NCBI RefSeq assembly: GCF_019654975.1 | Contig: NZ_BPEW01000005.1 | Span: forward strand, 1-64,000 | Reading direction: 5' to 3' | Length of the DNA: 64,000 nucleotides | Source of the DNA: Shewanella sp. c952 | Lineage (GTDB): Bacteria; Pseudomonadota; Gammaproteobacteria; Enterobacterales; Shewanellaceae | In this document: in pieces, positions 1 to 8,710 of the stretch | Position numbering within the stretch: position 1 is the stretch's first letter | Layout: every line of letters begins with the position of its first letter | Position numbers and translations under genes: made by a program | The notes under the pieces: generated by a model | Databases searched by the model: none | What the model saw: only the letters and a program-made list of their open reading frames with translations | What the model was told of the DNA's origin: nothing

Positions 1-2
1 TT

Positions 3-62
3 GAGAGCATACAAAGACAGGAAGTTGAGGCTGCTGAAGTCGCATTGGCGAACGGCCATTAA
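3..62 (+). CDS. C-terminal end of an unidentified protein (partial)
   Basis: The first reading frame that looks protein-like runs from the window edge to a TAA at 60-62, giving an acidic helical tail (QEVEAAEVALANGH at its end). The gene starts outside the window, so neither product nor family can be named. A competing frame stays open to 105 but gives a very basic peptide and looks less natural. Low confidence. Confidence 0.25.
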   Translation, partial: ESIQRQEVEAAEVALANGH

Positions 63-432
63 TACACTGCAAGGCTTAGTTCGGGATCCACAAGCAAGCT
101 ATTAAATTCGTGGGGATCCCTCAGGGTCAGTGTAAACTTTAATTGATACCCATACATTTGCTAATTCCACGACTCATTCCTAGACCCTTTGCACTAACGC
201 GTTCCTGTCCAATAATGACTTACCGACTAAAATGCACTTGCTAGTTATTCATCTGAGTTGGGCTGTGCAAGCTTCTAAATCAGGGATGATTTAGCAGAGC
301 CTATAGGGATATATTCACGGCGACTTGCAAAGGCTCAATGCAGCTGAATTACTTAAGCTCGATACTGATCTTAAGGCTCGCTACGTTAAATCTATCGTAT
401 CCAGAAATAAGTCACCAAGCGAGATTTTACAG
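63..432. other. Gene-free stretch with a small hairpin
   Basis: No convincing coding sequence is seen on either strand. Positions 275-294 form a perfect 8-bp hairpin (CTAAATCA, loop GGGA, TGATTTAG). No U-run follows, so it is not a standard terminator. From memory, the stretch around 275-330 resembles dispersed non-coding repeats of Shewanella and Vibrio genomes; that needs a search. Confidence 0.35.
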
Positions 433-1296
433 TTACAGTCGAGGAACTACGCTCGACGACTCTGGCTGCATGCTTTGCTCTGCTAACCAGCGCTTTGCAC
501 TTGATTGCCCCATAATCTTAATCAGCGTCGGCTCTAGGTAACGGCCTAAATCGGGTTTGCGCCAATACATGTAACCAGGTAAAGGTTGTACAGTGCCTGC
601 GCCAAAGGTGCGTTGTATAAGGCTAGAAAACTCGGCAATGCTGTCATCATTAGGTACTGTTAGCAGCGGCCAAAAATCGGTTAAAAAGGCATTGAAACTA
701 TCAAAGGATTGCAGCTGTTTTACACTGTAACGCTGTAATACTTGCGCCAAAATAGGAACGCTCCAGTGGGACATAAACTCGGTATTGGCTATCACATCGA
801 TATTGCGCCTATGGTATTGCTGCCAAGCTAAATCTAGGCTATTCGTTTCATTGGCTACTCGCCAAACTAGGTAAAGATCAGATAACCACTCATGTTGGTA
901 GGTGCTGTTAATCTCTAGATTTAAGCTTTGCATTGCCGCTATCGCTTCAAGGTGACCCAACTCATGCCAGTAGGTCAGTTCATCTTGCCGATTAAGCGCT
1001 AACGAGTAATGACCCGTGCCCCAGTTTACGCTGCGCTTATGCGGCAGTTTATCAAAATCAGTCACCAAGACTCCGGCAATTTCGCGGTGAAGGATCGGTA
1101 ACACCATGGCTGCACGTGCGCCCATTGAGAGCTGAAGTAATTGGCTGTTAGGCAACTGGAATCTAGCTGACTGCGGCAGTGTTTCTAAACAAGTCGCTAG
1201 TGTGTCACGTTCGCAGATGAGAGCCTTTTGGCTTGCAACATCCTCCCAAAGAAAACCACTTGAAAGCAGTAAACTCACAGCCAATGCTATAGCCAT
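433..1296 (-). CDS. Membrane-anchored hypothetical protein with an HELGH zinc-protease-like motif
   Basis: A 287-residue protein with a short hydrophobic N-terminus (residues 1-17) that could be a signal anchor or signal peptide, so the body is probably periplasmic. The motif HELGH at residues 111-115 fits the HExxH zinc site of metallopeptidases. EWLSD at 136-140 lies about 21 residues later, where gluzincins carry their third ligand (ExxxD). The family is not recognised and catalysis is inferred from motifs only. An in-frame stop lies just upstream of the ATG, which fixes the N-terminus. It is divergent from lpxL with about 240 bp between them. Confidence 0.6.
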   Translation of the reverse strand: MAIALAVSLLLSSGFLWEDVASQKALICERDTLATCLETLPQSARFQLPNSQLLQLSMGARAAMVLPILHREIAGVLVTDFDKLPHKRSVNWGTGHYSLALNRQDELTYWHELGHLEAIAAMQSLNLEINSTYQHEWLSDLYLVWRVANETNSLDLAWQQYHRRNIDVIANTEFMSHWSVPILAQVLQRYSVKQLQSFDSFNAFLTDFWPLLTVPNDDSIAEFSSLIQRTFGAGTVQPLPGYMYWRKPDLGRYLEPTLIKIMGQSSAKRWLAEQSMQPESSSVVPRL

Positions 1297-1537
1297 TGTA
1301 GTACTGCGCTATTGGGTTGCCATGGTGGTCTTAATCGGCTCAATGGGAGTTCCTCTGCAAACCAATAGCAACATGACTGCTGCACTTTGCTGCACTTAAA
1401 TGTAGGAAATAACGCCACTATGGGGGGTTCTTTCACAGATTTAACCCTGATTGTACCTAATTTTTAATGATGTTGAGTAAATGTGGGCGAGATTGCGTTA
1501 GAATAATGAGTAATTTTTCAATGTATTCGAGTTTTCC

Positions 1538-2464
1538 GTGGTAGAAAAAGCCCAGTTTTCATCTCATCTTTATCACCCTAAGTACTGGCTCCTTTGGCTA
1601 GGTGTAGGCCTTATGCGCCTCACACAAGTATTGCCTTTGCGTATTCAAATGAAAATGGGCGCAGTGCTTGGCAGACTGGCAATGGGCATTGTTGGCAAAC
1701 GCGTTAATACTGCTAAACGTAATTTGCAGCTGTGTTTTCCCGAAATGAGTGATGCCGAACAACAAACTCTGCTGCGTGAGAATTTCGAACAAACAGGTAA
1801 AGCCATTTTCGATACTATTAATGGTTGGTGGTGGTCGGATGAAAAAATTCAGCAGCATATGACCATAAAAGGCCAACAACATGTGCAGCAGACACTCGAT
1901 AATGGCCAAGGGGTGATCTTGTTTGCTGTTCACTGTTTACCATTAGAGATGGGCGCACGGATCTTTGGCCAGTTCCAACCTGGTGTCGGCGTTTACCGTC
2001 CGCACAACAATCCGGTGATGGAATATTTGCAGGTAAAAGGGCGACTACGATCTAATAAGGCCTTAGTACCGAAAAGAGATCTACGCCAGATGGTGCGAAG
2101 CTTACGAGCGCCTAATGTTATCTGGTATACCGCCGATCAAGATTTTGGCCGTTCAAGTGCCACATTCATCCCATTTTTTGCCGTTGAAGAAGCCGCTACA
2201 ATTACCGGAGCCACTACACTGGCCAAACTGGGGAAAGCTAAAGTGCTGCCCTTTTTTGTAGAGCGCAACAGCAGCGACACCGGTTACAATATCGAGATCC
2301 AAGCGCCACTGGACAACTTTCCTGGTGAGAATGAAATTGAAGATGCTAAGCGCGGCAATCACATCATTGAACAGATTATTAGCCGCAATAAATCACAATA
2401 CATGTGGCTGCATAGACGCTTTAAAACCCGTCCTAATCCAGAAGATCCATCATTGTATAAGTAA
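1538..2464 (+). CDS. lpxL: LpxL/HtrB-type lipid A acyltransferase
   Basis: Inner-membrane late acyltransferase that adds a secondary acyl chain (laurate in E. coli LpxL) to Kdo2-lipid IVA in lipopolysaccharide synthesis. The 308-residue length matches the family. A hydrophobic segment at about 16-34 anchors the protein. The HX4E catalytic pair is H132 and E137 (HCLPLE), and the characteristic GVYRPHNNP, RLRSNK and C-terminal YMWLHRRFKTRP blocks are all present. The start is GTG; the next in-frame ATG would remove the HPKYW block shared with E. coli LpxL. Chain specificity cannot be read, so a palmitoleoyl LpxP-like role is possible. Confidence 0.9.
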   Translation: MVEKAQFSSHLYHPKYWLLWLGVGLMRLTQVLPLRIQMKMGAVLGRLAMGIVGKRVNTAKRNLQLCFPEMSDAEQQTLLRENFEQTGKAIFDTINGWWWSDEKIQQHMTIKGQQHVQQTLDNGQGVILFAVHCLPLEMGARIFGQFQPGVGVYRPHNNPVMEYLQVKGRLRSNKALVPKRDLRQMVRSLRAPNVIWYTADQDFGRSSATFIPFFAVEEAATITGATTLAKLGKAKVLPFFVERNSSDTGYNIEIQAPLDNFPGENEIEDAKRGNHIIEQIISRNKSQYMWLHRRFKTRPNPEDPSLYK

Positions 2465-2536
2465 TCATTACAGCCCTTTGTAAAATTGACACCGGGCAAC
2501 CGCTCACTTTGCTGCTAACCAATAGCAGCAAAGTAT

Positions 2537-2556
2537 TATACCCGTACTACCTGAAG
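2537..2556. repeat. Solo end of a dispersed repeat
   Basis: TATACCCGTACTACCTGAAG closely matches the terminal inverted repeat of the complete element at 5147-5410, with one difference in the first 14 bases. No partner end is seen nearby, so this looks like an element remnant in the lpxL-norB gap. Confidence 0.5.
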
Positions 2557-2621
2557 TCACTGTTTGTATAGATTTTATCCAGTCTAGTCCCCCACCTGCA
2601 GTGTTAAAGTATTAACTCATT

Positions 2622-2674
2622 GTCAAAAAGACACGCATTGTCATATAGACACTTGCAAATACTGTCCTTATGAC
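2622..2674. promoter_or_regulatory. Three NorR enhancer sites upstream of norB
   Basis: Three 11-bp copies of the NorR core GT-N7-AC lie in a row: GTCAAAAAGAC (2622-2632), GTCATATAGAC (2640-2650) and GTCCTTATGAC (2664-2674). All are of the form GTC-N5-GAC. E. coli NorR needs three such sites upstream of norVW, and the arrangement is the same here. They end 57 bp before the sigma54 promoter. The same core recurs before norR at 5447-5457. Confidence 0.85.
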
Positions 2675-2730
2675 AACGCTTTATTATCAACAAAAACACA
2701 TACTCTATATAAATCAATAGTATAGACAAT

Positions 2731-2746
2731 TGGCATATTATCTGCT
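2731..2746 (+). promoter_or_regulatory. Sigma54 (-24/-12) promoter of norB
   Basis: TGGCATATTATCTGCT carries the invariant GG (2732-2733) and GC (2744-2745) with exactly 10 bases between, as RpoN promoters require. It lies about 48 bp before the norB start and downstream of three NorR sites, which fits NorR as a sigma54-dependent activator. Confidence 0.8.
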
Positions 2747-2793
2747 CTAGCAAGGTTCGCCTGAATAACAATAACGTTGCGCTAAGAGGATTT

Positions 2794-5085
2794 ATGAGCA
2801 AACAAAGACTAACTGCAATCGCACTACTGCTGGTGCTAATTGCTTCATTTACCGTACTGCTGAGTATTGGTAGTGAGATCTATCGAGAGAAGCCGCCTAT
2901 CCCGACGGCTTATGTCGATAACCAAGGACAAACACTGTTTAGCAAAGATGATATCGAACAAGGTCAGTTAGTTTGGCGCTCTATGGGGGGGCATCAACTA
3001 GGGTCTATTTGGGGTCATGGTTCATACGTTGCACCAGACTGGACTGCAGACTGGTTACACAAAGAAGCTCAAGCTTGGTTAGATATCACAGCGATGCAGC
3101 GCTTTAATAAAGACTTTGCTCAACTCGATTCGCAGCAACAAGCAGGACTTGAGCAAGCTTTGCGAGAAGATATTCGTCGCAATACAGTCGTTCAGCAAGC
3201 CAATGGCGATACAGAGATCACTCTTTCAACCACTCGTATCGCAGCGATTAAACAGGTAGAACAGCACTATATAGCACTATTCGGTGACGACCCTAAGCTA
3301 TCATCGCTACGCGAACAGTATGCGATGAAAGAGGGAACCGTTCCTAGCTTAGATCGCCGTGAAAAACTTAATGCCTTTCTATTTTGGGGAGCATGGGCTG
3401 CTGTTACTGAGCGTCCAGATACCGACTATACCTATACCAACAACTGGCCATTTGATCCGCAAATTGGTAACACGCCAACCTCTGACAACGTTGTTTGGTC
3501 TATTTTAAGTATTGTGACCCTAATTGCCGGTATTGGCGCACTTGTCTGGCACCATGCCAGCGGCAAACATGAAAGCTTACCCAAGCCTGCCGATCAAGAT
3601 CCTTTGTTTTTTACTAAACCGACGAAGTCGCAGAAGGCTGTAGGTAAATACTTTGTCACCGCAATAGGTCTGTTTTTACTGCAGATATTGCTCGGTGGGA
3701 TCACCGCCCACTATGCCGTCGAAGGGCAAAACTTTTATGGCATTCCACTATCAGAGATTTTGCCATACTCGGTCACCCGAACCTGGCACACCCAGCTGGC
3801 AGTATTTTGGATTGCCACAGCATGGTTAGGCACGGGGCTTTACATTGCACCTGCACTGTCAGGTCACGAACCTAAGTTTCAGCGCATTGGCGTTAACGTA
3901 CTCTGGGTTGCCCTAGTGGTTGTAGTCCTTGGCTCTATGGCCGGTGAATGGATAGGCGTACAGCAGTACTTTGACCTAGACATGAACTTCCTATTTGGCC
4001 ATCAAGGTTATGAATATATTGATTTAGGCCGCGTGTGGCAGGTGCTATTACTTGCTGGTCTGCTTATCTGGCTAGCGCTAGTTACCGCAGCCATGCGTCC
4101 GGCGTTAAAAGTTAAAGGTGAGATGCGTCCAGTTATTTGGGTGCTATACGCTTCATGTGTTGCGATTGGTCTATTTTACGGTGCAGGCCTATTCATGGGT
4201 AAACACACTAACCTCGCAATTGCCGAATACTGGCGTTGGTGGGTCGTTCACTTGTGGGTTGAAGGCTTCTTTGAAACTTTTGCCACCTCTGTGATCGCCT
4301 TGATGTTGGTTCGCCTTGGACTCATCCGTGCTCGCAGTGCTAATGCTGCAGTGCTATTTGCTACGGTTATCTTCTTAACAGGTGGTTTGATTGGTACTTT
4401 GCATCACCTGTACTTTACCGGCACACCAACCTCAGTGATTGCTTGGGGCGCAATTTTCTCTGCACTTGAAGTGGTTCCGCTAGCATTGATTGGTTTCGAA
4501 GCGGTTGAAAGCTACCGTCTACGCGCAGCAAGTCCGTGGATGATCCGTTACAAATGGGCGATTATGTTCTTTGTGGCAACAGCCTTCTGGAACTTAGTGG
4601 GTGCGGGCATATTAGGCTTCCTAATTAATCCACCTATTGCGCTGTACTTTATTCAAGGTCTAAACACCACAGCAACTCATGCTCACGCAGCATTCATGGG
4701 TGTATATGGCATGTTAGGCATGGGACTGATGTTGTTCTGCTTACGCGGACTAACTGGTCAAATGCAGTGGAATGAAAAGCTATTAAAAGGTGCTTTCTGG
4801 ACCATGAACATTGGCTTAGCGGCAATGGTGTTTATGTCGCTACTGCCTGTGGGTATCGTGCAGTTCTTTGCTGTTATCGATAATGGCTACTGGTTTGCTC
4901 GCTCACCAGAGGTGATCCATAGCCCACTGGTTGAAACCTTAGTGTGGATGCGCATGCCTGGCGACGTATTGTTTAGCTTTGGCGGTCTGTTTATGGGCTA
5001 CTTCCTATTCGACATTATCAAAAAAGCGCTTGGCAAAAAGAAAGCCGCTGAACTGGACAATGACCAAGCTTCAGCAAGTGCATAA
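2794..5085 (+). CDS. norB: Quinol-dependent nitric oxide reductase (qNOR)
   Basis: Inner-membrane enzyme reducing two NO to N2O with electrons from quinol. It is a single 763-residue chain in which the NorC-like part is fused ahead of the NorB core (family also called NorZ). Residues 10-28 form the first membrane helix and about 30-230 the periplasmic domain. The heme-copper-oxidase-like core follows. Visible metal ligands are H332 (TWHTQ), H486 with E490 (VVHLWVEGFFE), H537-H538 (TLHHLY) and H629/H631 (ATHAHAAF). A good ribosome site (AAGAGG) precedes the ATG. With no denitrification genes nearby, NO detoxification is the likely role. Controlled by NorR and sigma54. Confidence 0.95.
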   Translation: MSKQRLTAIALLLVLIASFTVLLSIGSEIYREKPPIPTAYVDNQGQTLFSKDDIEQGQLVWRSMGGHQLGSIWGHGSYVAPDWTADWLHKEAQAWLDITAMQRFNKDFAQLDSQQQAGLEQALREDIRRNTVVQQANGDTEITLSTTRIAAIKQVEQHYIALFGDDPKLSSLREQYAMKEGTVPSLDRREKLNAFLFWGAWAAVTERPDTDYTYTNNWPFDPQIGNTPTSDNVVWSILSIVTLIAGIGALVWHHASGKHESLPKPADQDPLFFTKPTKSQKAVGKYFVTAIGLFLLQILLGGITAHYAVEGQNFYGIPLSEILPYSVTRTWHTQLAVFWIATAWLGTGLYIAPALSGHEPKFQRIGVNVLWVALVVVVLGSMAGEWIGVQQYFDLDMNFLFGHQGYEYIDLGRVWQVLLLAGLLIWLALVTAAMRPALKVKGEMRPVIWVLYASCVAIGLFYGAGLFMGKHTNLAIAEYWRWWVVHLWVEGFFETFATSVIALMLVRLGLIRARSANAAVLFATVIFLTGGLIGTLHHLYFTGTPTSVIAWGAIFSALEVVPLALIGFEAVESYRLRAASPWMIRYKWAIMFFVATAFWNLVGAGILGFLINPPIALYFIQGLNTTATHAHAAFMGVYGMLGMGLMLFCLRGLTGQMQWNEKLLKGAFWTMNIGLAAMVFMSLLPVGIVQFFAVIDNGYWFARSPEVIHSPLVETLVWMRMPGDVLFSFGGLFMGYFLFDIIKKALGKKKAAELDNDQASASA

Positions 5086-5109
5086 ACCGTAAAAGAAGCA
5101 TAAGGTTAA

Positions 5110-5136
5110 GGGCGCTGTTATCTAGCGCCCTTTTTT
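5110..5136 (+). terminator. Rho-independent terminator of norB
   Basis: A perfect 7-bp stem, GGGCGCT (5110-5116) with AGCGCCC (5124-5130), is followed by six T. It sits 24 bp after the norB stop, so norR is probably transcribed separately. Confidence 0.9.
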
Positions 5137-5146
5137 ATTCTCTATC

Positions 5147-5410
5147 TATACCCGTTCTACTTGAAAATGCTCGTTTCAGAGGCGTTGTGCCAGGTCAATT
5201 CTAGGCGCGTTAACGTAGAAATGGTTGTTCCCTTTTAAGTTAGTGCAACAACGAAGTGGGCTGGCACAAAGCCTTCTACGATGGGTTTTAATGGGCTTTA
5301 CTCTGTGTTATTGATTTAACCAAGGGAATGACCATTAGTGGCAATCAATGCCGTGATTAAAGTCCATTAAATTCCCACTGAATTCTGCATCTTCAGGTAG
5401 AACGGGTATA
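5147..5410. repeat. MITE-like element with terminal inverted repeats
   Basis: A 264-bp segment bounded by imperfect inverted ends: TATACCCGTTCTACTTGAA at the left and, inverted, TATACCCGTTCTACCTGAAG at the right. The ends match over about 24 bp with two mismatches and both start with TATA. No transposase or other coding sequence lies inside. It fits a non-autonomous miniature element or long dispersed repeat inserted between norB and norR; a related solo end is at 2537-2556. No target duplication beyond the TATA can be proved from one copy. Confidence 0.7.
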
Positions 5411-5419
5411 ACAGTATAT

Positions 5420-5457
5420 TTGACACTGCCCACATTGAGCTTTAATGTCAAAAAGAC
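5420..5457 (+). promoter_or_regulatory. norR sigma70 promoter overlapped by a NorR site
   Basis: TTGACA (5420-5425), a 17-base spacer and TAATGT (5443-5448) form a strong sigma70 promoter. A NorR core GTCAAAAAGAC at 5447-5457 overlaps the end of the -10 box and the start-site region. A regulator bound there would block polymerase, matching the negative autoregulation known for NorR in E. coli. The promoter begins 10 bp after the MITE-like element, which therefore probably contributes little core promoter sequence. Confidence 0.75.
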
Positions 5458-5517
5458 AAAACACACATCGCACTTAGCAAAACAGCTCGCAGCTTAGCGA
5501 CGCTATGGATATAACCT

Positions 5518-7056
5518 ATGTCTTTAAGCCAAACCGATCTTACTCGTATCGCCTTAGATATTACTGCGGGTCTGTCTGATCACGACCGCTTCTCGCGCTT
5601 ACTCGATACCATAAGACAAACCTTGCACTGTGACGCTGCAGCGCTGCTGCAATTTACTGGTCAGCAATTTAATCCGCTTGCTATCGATGGCCTCAGCCCA
5701 GATGTGCTTGGACGGCGCTTTATTCTCAGCGAGCATCCAAGGCTTGAAGCTATCGCTCGTGCTGGTGATATTGTTCGTTTTCCCGCTGACAGCGAACTGC
5801 CCGACCCTTACGATGGCCTTATTCCCCATCAAGGCGATCACTTAGTGGTGCATGCCTGTATTGGCTTGCCGCTATTAGCTAATGGCGATCTTATTGGTGC
5901 GGTCACCATCGATGGTTTCGATCCACAGCAGTTTAACGCCTTCAGCGACAATGAACTGCGCACCCTAAGCGCGATTGCAGCGGCATCACTCAGTAATGCC
6001 TTGATGATCGATAAACTGGAGAAACAAGCGGTACAGTCTCAAGAGGTCACGGCTGTTGCACGGATTAACACCGATGCGCCAGTGGAGATGATAGGTCAGT
6101 CGACTGCCATGAATGCGCTGAAAAACGAGCTTAATGTGGTGGCCGGCACCGACTTAAATGTGTTGATTTTAGGTGAGACCGGTACCGGTAAAGAGCTGGT
6201 TGCTCAATCAATACATCAGCTATCGAACCGTGCTAAGCAGCCGTTGGTTTATCTGAACTGCGCCGCACTGCCTGAATCAGTAGCTGAAAGCGAGCTTTTT
6301 GGCCATGTAAAAGGCGCATTTACCGGCGCGATAAGTCACCGTAGTGGTAAGTTTGAAAAAGCCGACAACGGCACACTCTTTCTAGATGAAATTGGCGAGT
6401 TACCGTTAGGGCTGCAAGCCAAACTATTACGAGTGTTACAGTATGGCGATCTACAAAAAGTCGGTTCAGATAAGAGCCTTAAGGTCGATGTAAGGATCAT
6501 TGCCGCAACCAATAAAGATCTCAAACAGGAGGTGCTTGCAGGGCGCTTTAGGGCTGACTTGTATCATCGACTCAGTGTATTTCCGATTATGGTGCCGCCA
6601 CTAAGAGAGCGAGATGGCGATATTACCCTGCTGAGCGGTTTCTTTGTCGAGCGTTGCCGCCAGAAATTAACCCTGAAAAGCTTAAGACTCGATAGCCACA
6701 GCTTAGCGCTACTCAATGGTTACGACTGGCCTGGTAACATTCGAGAACTGGAACATGTTCTGCACCGCGCGGCAGTGCTTTCGAGAGCGCAATCAACATC
6801 TGATAGTTGTCTTATCGCGCCGCAGCATTTTGACTTTCAAGCAGAAGCAATCCAGAGTGTTGCGAGCAAACCTAAATCTGGCGCCAAGGCATTGCCAAGC
6901 AACCAAACCTTAAAACAGGCTACGGCGACATTTCAGTCGCAATACATACAGCAGGTACTCACAGAAAACCAAGGCAACTGGGCTGCTACAGCCAGAGCAT
7001 TAGCACTCGACTCAGGTAATTTGCACCGATTGGCTAAACGTATTGGCATAAAATAG
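5518..7056 (+). CDS. norR: NorR, NO-sensing sigma54 activator
   Basis: Transcriptional activator of the adjacent NO reductase gene. It has the standard three domains: an N-terminal GAF (about 20-165) that holds a non-heme iron, an AAA+ domain (about 190-425) and a C-terminal Fis-type helix-turn-helix (about 465-512). The 512 residues compare with 504 in E. coli. GAF residues R75, D96, D99, H112, C114 and D132 match those implicated in iron binding or signalling in E. coli NorR. Walker A is GETGTGKE (219-226), the sigma54-contact loop is GAFTGA (266-271) and Walker B is LFLDEIGEL (287-295). It lies downstream of norB on the same strand rather than divergently as in E. coli. Confidence 0.95.
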   Translation: MSLSQTDLTRIALDITAGLSDHDRFSRLLDTIRQTLHCDAAALLQFTGQQFNPLAIDGLSPDVLGRRFILSEHPRLEAIARAGDIVRFPADSELPDPYDGLIPHQGDHLVVHACIGLPLLANGDLIGAVTIDGFDPQQFNAFSDNELRTLSAIAAASLSNALMIDKLEKQAVQSQEVTAVARINTDAPVEMIGQSTAMNALKNELNVVAGTDLNVLILGETGTGKELVAQSIHQLSNRAKQPLVYLNCAALPESVAESELFGHVKGAFTGAISHRSGKFEKADNGTLFLDEIGELPLGLQAKLLRVLQYGDLQKVGSDKSLKVDVRIIAATNKDLKQEVLAGRFRADLYHRLSVFPIMVPPLRERDGDITLLSGFFVERCRQKLTLKSLRLDSHSLALLNGYDWPGNIRELEHVLHRAAVLSRAQSTSDSCLIAPQHFDFQAEAIQSVASKPKSGAKALPSNQTLKQATATFQSQYIQQVLTENQGNWAATARALALDSGNLHRLAKRIGIK

Positions 7057-7080
7057 CTAATCTAAACAAACGCTAGGCAA

Positions 7081-7190
7081 GATAGTAGCTAGATAGCAGC
7101 TAGATAGCAGCTAGATAGTAGCTAGATAGCAGCTAGATAGCAGCTAGATAGCAGCTAGATAGTAGCTAGATAGCAGCTAGATAGTAGCTA
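7081..7190. repeat. Ten-copy 11-bp tandem repeat
   Basis: Ten uninterrupted copies of GATAGYAGCTA fill 110 bp. The only variation is the Y position, which reads T,C,C,T,C,C,C,T,C,T from left to right. Each unit contains TAG triplets, so the array is non-coding. It ends 20 bp before the first possible start of the M16 gene. At about one unit per DNA turn it may present a regular protein-binding face, and its purity suggests copy number could vary. Confidence 0.95.
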
Positions 7191-7210
7191 TAAGCAAAAC
7201 AGAAAAAATC

Positions 7211-8710
7211 ATGTCGTTCTATTACGTTGCAAAAGGATTAAGCACATTGAGAACATTGGCAAACAGCTATTTTTTAAGCAAGCTAATTTGTATTGTAAGC
7301 ATTAGCTGCAGCAGTGCTTATGCTGCAGAGGTTCAACAGCCGAGCAGCGTTAATGGCAGTTGCGATCTTAACGCCCAAGCGGCGCCTTTGTATCAAGCTG
7401 AGCAGCGGATCCAATATCGCCAATTAAGCAATGGCTTACAAGTGAGAACTTTGGCTGTCGACGGCTCATCATCGGTGTCTATTGCTAGTCAATTTGATGT
7501 CGGTTCTAGAGATGAAGTTAAGGGGCAGACGGGTTATGCCCACCTGTTTGAACATATGCTGTTTAAAGGCAGCAAAAACGCTCCCGGCGACAGCTATACT
7601 CAAACCATGAGCGAGCTGAGTGGTCAATTCAACGCCAGTACCTTTTTCGACTTCACCAATTATTACCTCACGATTCCAGCTCCGGCATTGGAACTCAGTT
7701 TGTGGTTAGAAGCTGATCGCTTCCGCTACCCCGCCCTCACTGCAACCACGGTAAAAAATCAGCAAGCTGCAGTGCTTGAGGAGATGGCCACCAGCATTGA
7801 TAACCAACCTTATGTGCGCAAAGCAATGGAGTTCTTGTTATCTCAAGTTGAAGGCACGCCGTACGGCCATGCGGTGATAGGCTCTGTTGCCGATGTAAAA
7901 GCGGCGACGCCTGCATCGCTCAATGCGTTTCATCAGCGTTTTTATCGGCCAGATGCCATGCAATTGAGTTTAGTTGGCAATATTCCTAAGCAGACCGATA
8001 CCTGGATAGACAATAGCTTTGCCAGCTGGGAACAGCCGAGTGATAAACGTCAGCCGTTGGCAGATCTCAACATTAATGCCAAGGCTGTACATGGTGAAAT
8101 TATCGATGATCGCGGCCCCTGGCCTGCTGTATTGCTGGCTTGGCATACCGCCGGCGCCAGCTCCGAAGATGCACCAGCACTCGCACTGCTAGAGGCTTAT
8201 CTGTTTCAAAATAAAAGTAGCCTCATTGAGCGCACAAGCCTAAAAGACCCCGACCAACTACTGACTTATTCTATTCCGCTACAAATGCAGCATCATGGAG
8301 TCACTAATCTGGTGCTCGTGCCTCGGGCGCGTACCTCACTTGATACATTAACCGACAATGTAGAGCAGCTTATCGCATCGGTAACGACTAAGCCGATTGC
8401 TGCGCAGCAGCTTTGCCAGCTAAAACAGATCTGGCTCGATAAACGTTTAGCAAGATTAGATAACCCCTCACTAATGGCTCGAGCCTTATCAGCGACTCAG
8501 CTACGTGACAGCGCTGCGCCATTAACTGGCGAGTGGCGAAGAATAAATACGGTTACTGCTGCCGATCTACAACGGGTTAGTGAGCGCTACTTTAGTCACA
8601 AACGAGTACGGTTGGATCTACTGCCACCGTGGCATATACGTGCAGCGAAGACAGTTCTTGAGTGGCTGCCAAAGGGCGCTGCAGATAGCCTTGAAGAGAG
8701 TGTAATGTGA
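7211..8710 (+). CDS. M16 (pitrilysin/insulinase) family zinc peptidase, catalytic member
   Basis: Probable envelope zinc peptidase. The inverted zinc motif HxxEH is HLFEH at residues 111-115, and the third ligand E190/E191 lies about 76 residues later, as in M16 enzymes. A hydrophobic segment at about 20-38 ending AYA-AE looks like a signal peptide. The ATG at 7211 lacks a clear ribosome site. An in-frame TTG at 7247, preceded by AAAGGA at 9 nt, would give a more typical signal peptide and may be the true start. At 499 residues it is a half-size M16 protein that pairs with the next gene, whose start overlaps this stop. Confidence 0.88.
   Translation: MSFYYVAKGLSTLRTLANSYFLSKLICIVSISCSSAYAAEVQQPSSVNGSCDLNAQAAPLYQAEQRIQYRQLSNGLQVRTLAVDGSSSVSIASQFDVGSRDEVKGQTGYAHLFEHMLFKGSKNAPGDSYTQTMSELSGQFNASTFFDFTNYYLTIPAPALELSLWLEADRFRYPALTATTVKNQQAAVLEEMATSIDNQPYVRKAMEFLLSQVEGTPYGHAVIGSVADVKAATPASLNAFHQRFYRPDAMQLSLVGNIPKQTDTWIDNSFASWEQPSDKRQPLADLNINAKAVHGEIIDDRGPWPAVLLAWHTAGASSEDAPALALLEAYLFQNKSSLIERTSLKDPDQLLTYSIPLQMQHHGVTNLVLVPRARTSLDTLTDNVEQLIASVTTKPIAAQQLCQLKQIWLDKRLARLDNPSLMARALSATQLRDSAAPLTGEWRRINTVTAADLQRVSERYFSHKRVRLDLLPPWHIRAAKTVLEWLPKGAADSLEESVM

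Noticed and set aside
1598-1933. A 111-residue leftward open frame inside lpxL
   Set aside because: It lies entirely antisense to a conserved acyltransferase and has no recognisable domain or start signal.
5147-5410. Element considered as a complete insertion sequence
   Set aside because: It is only 264 bp and has no transposase frame, so it can at most be non-autonomous.
7081-7190. The 11-bp repeat array considered as a coding repeat or CRISPR
   Set aside because: Units contain TAG stops, are contiguous without spacers and are much too short.
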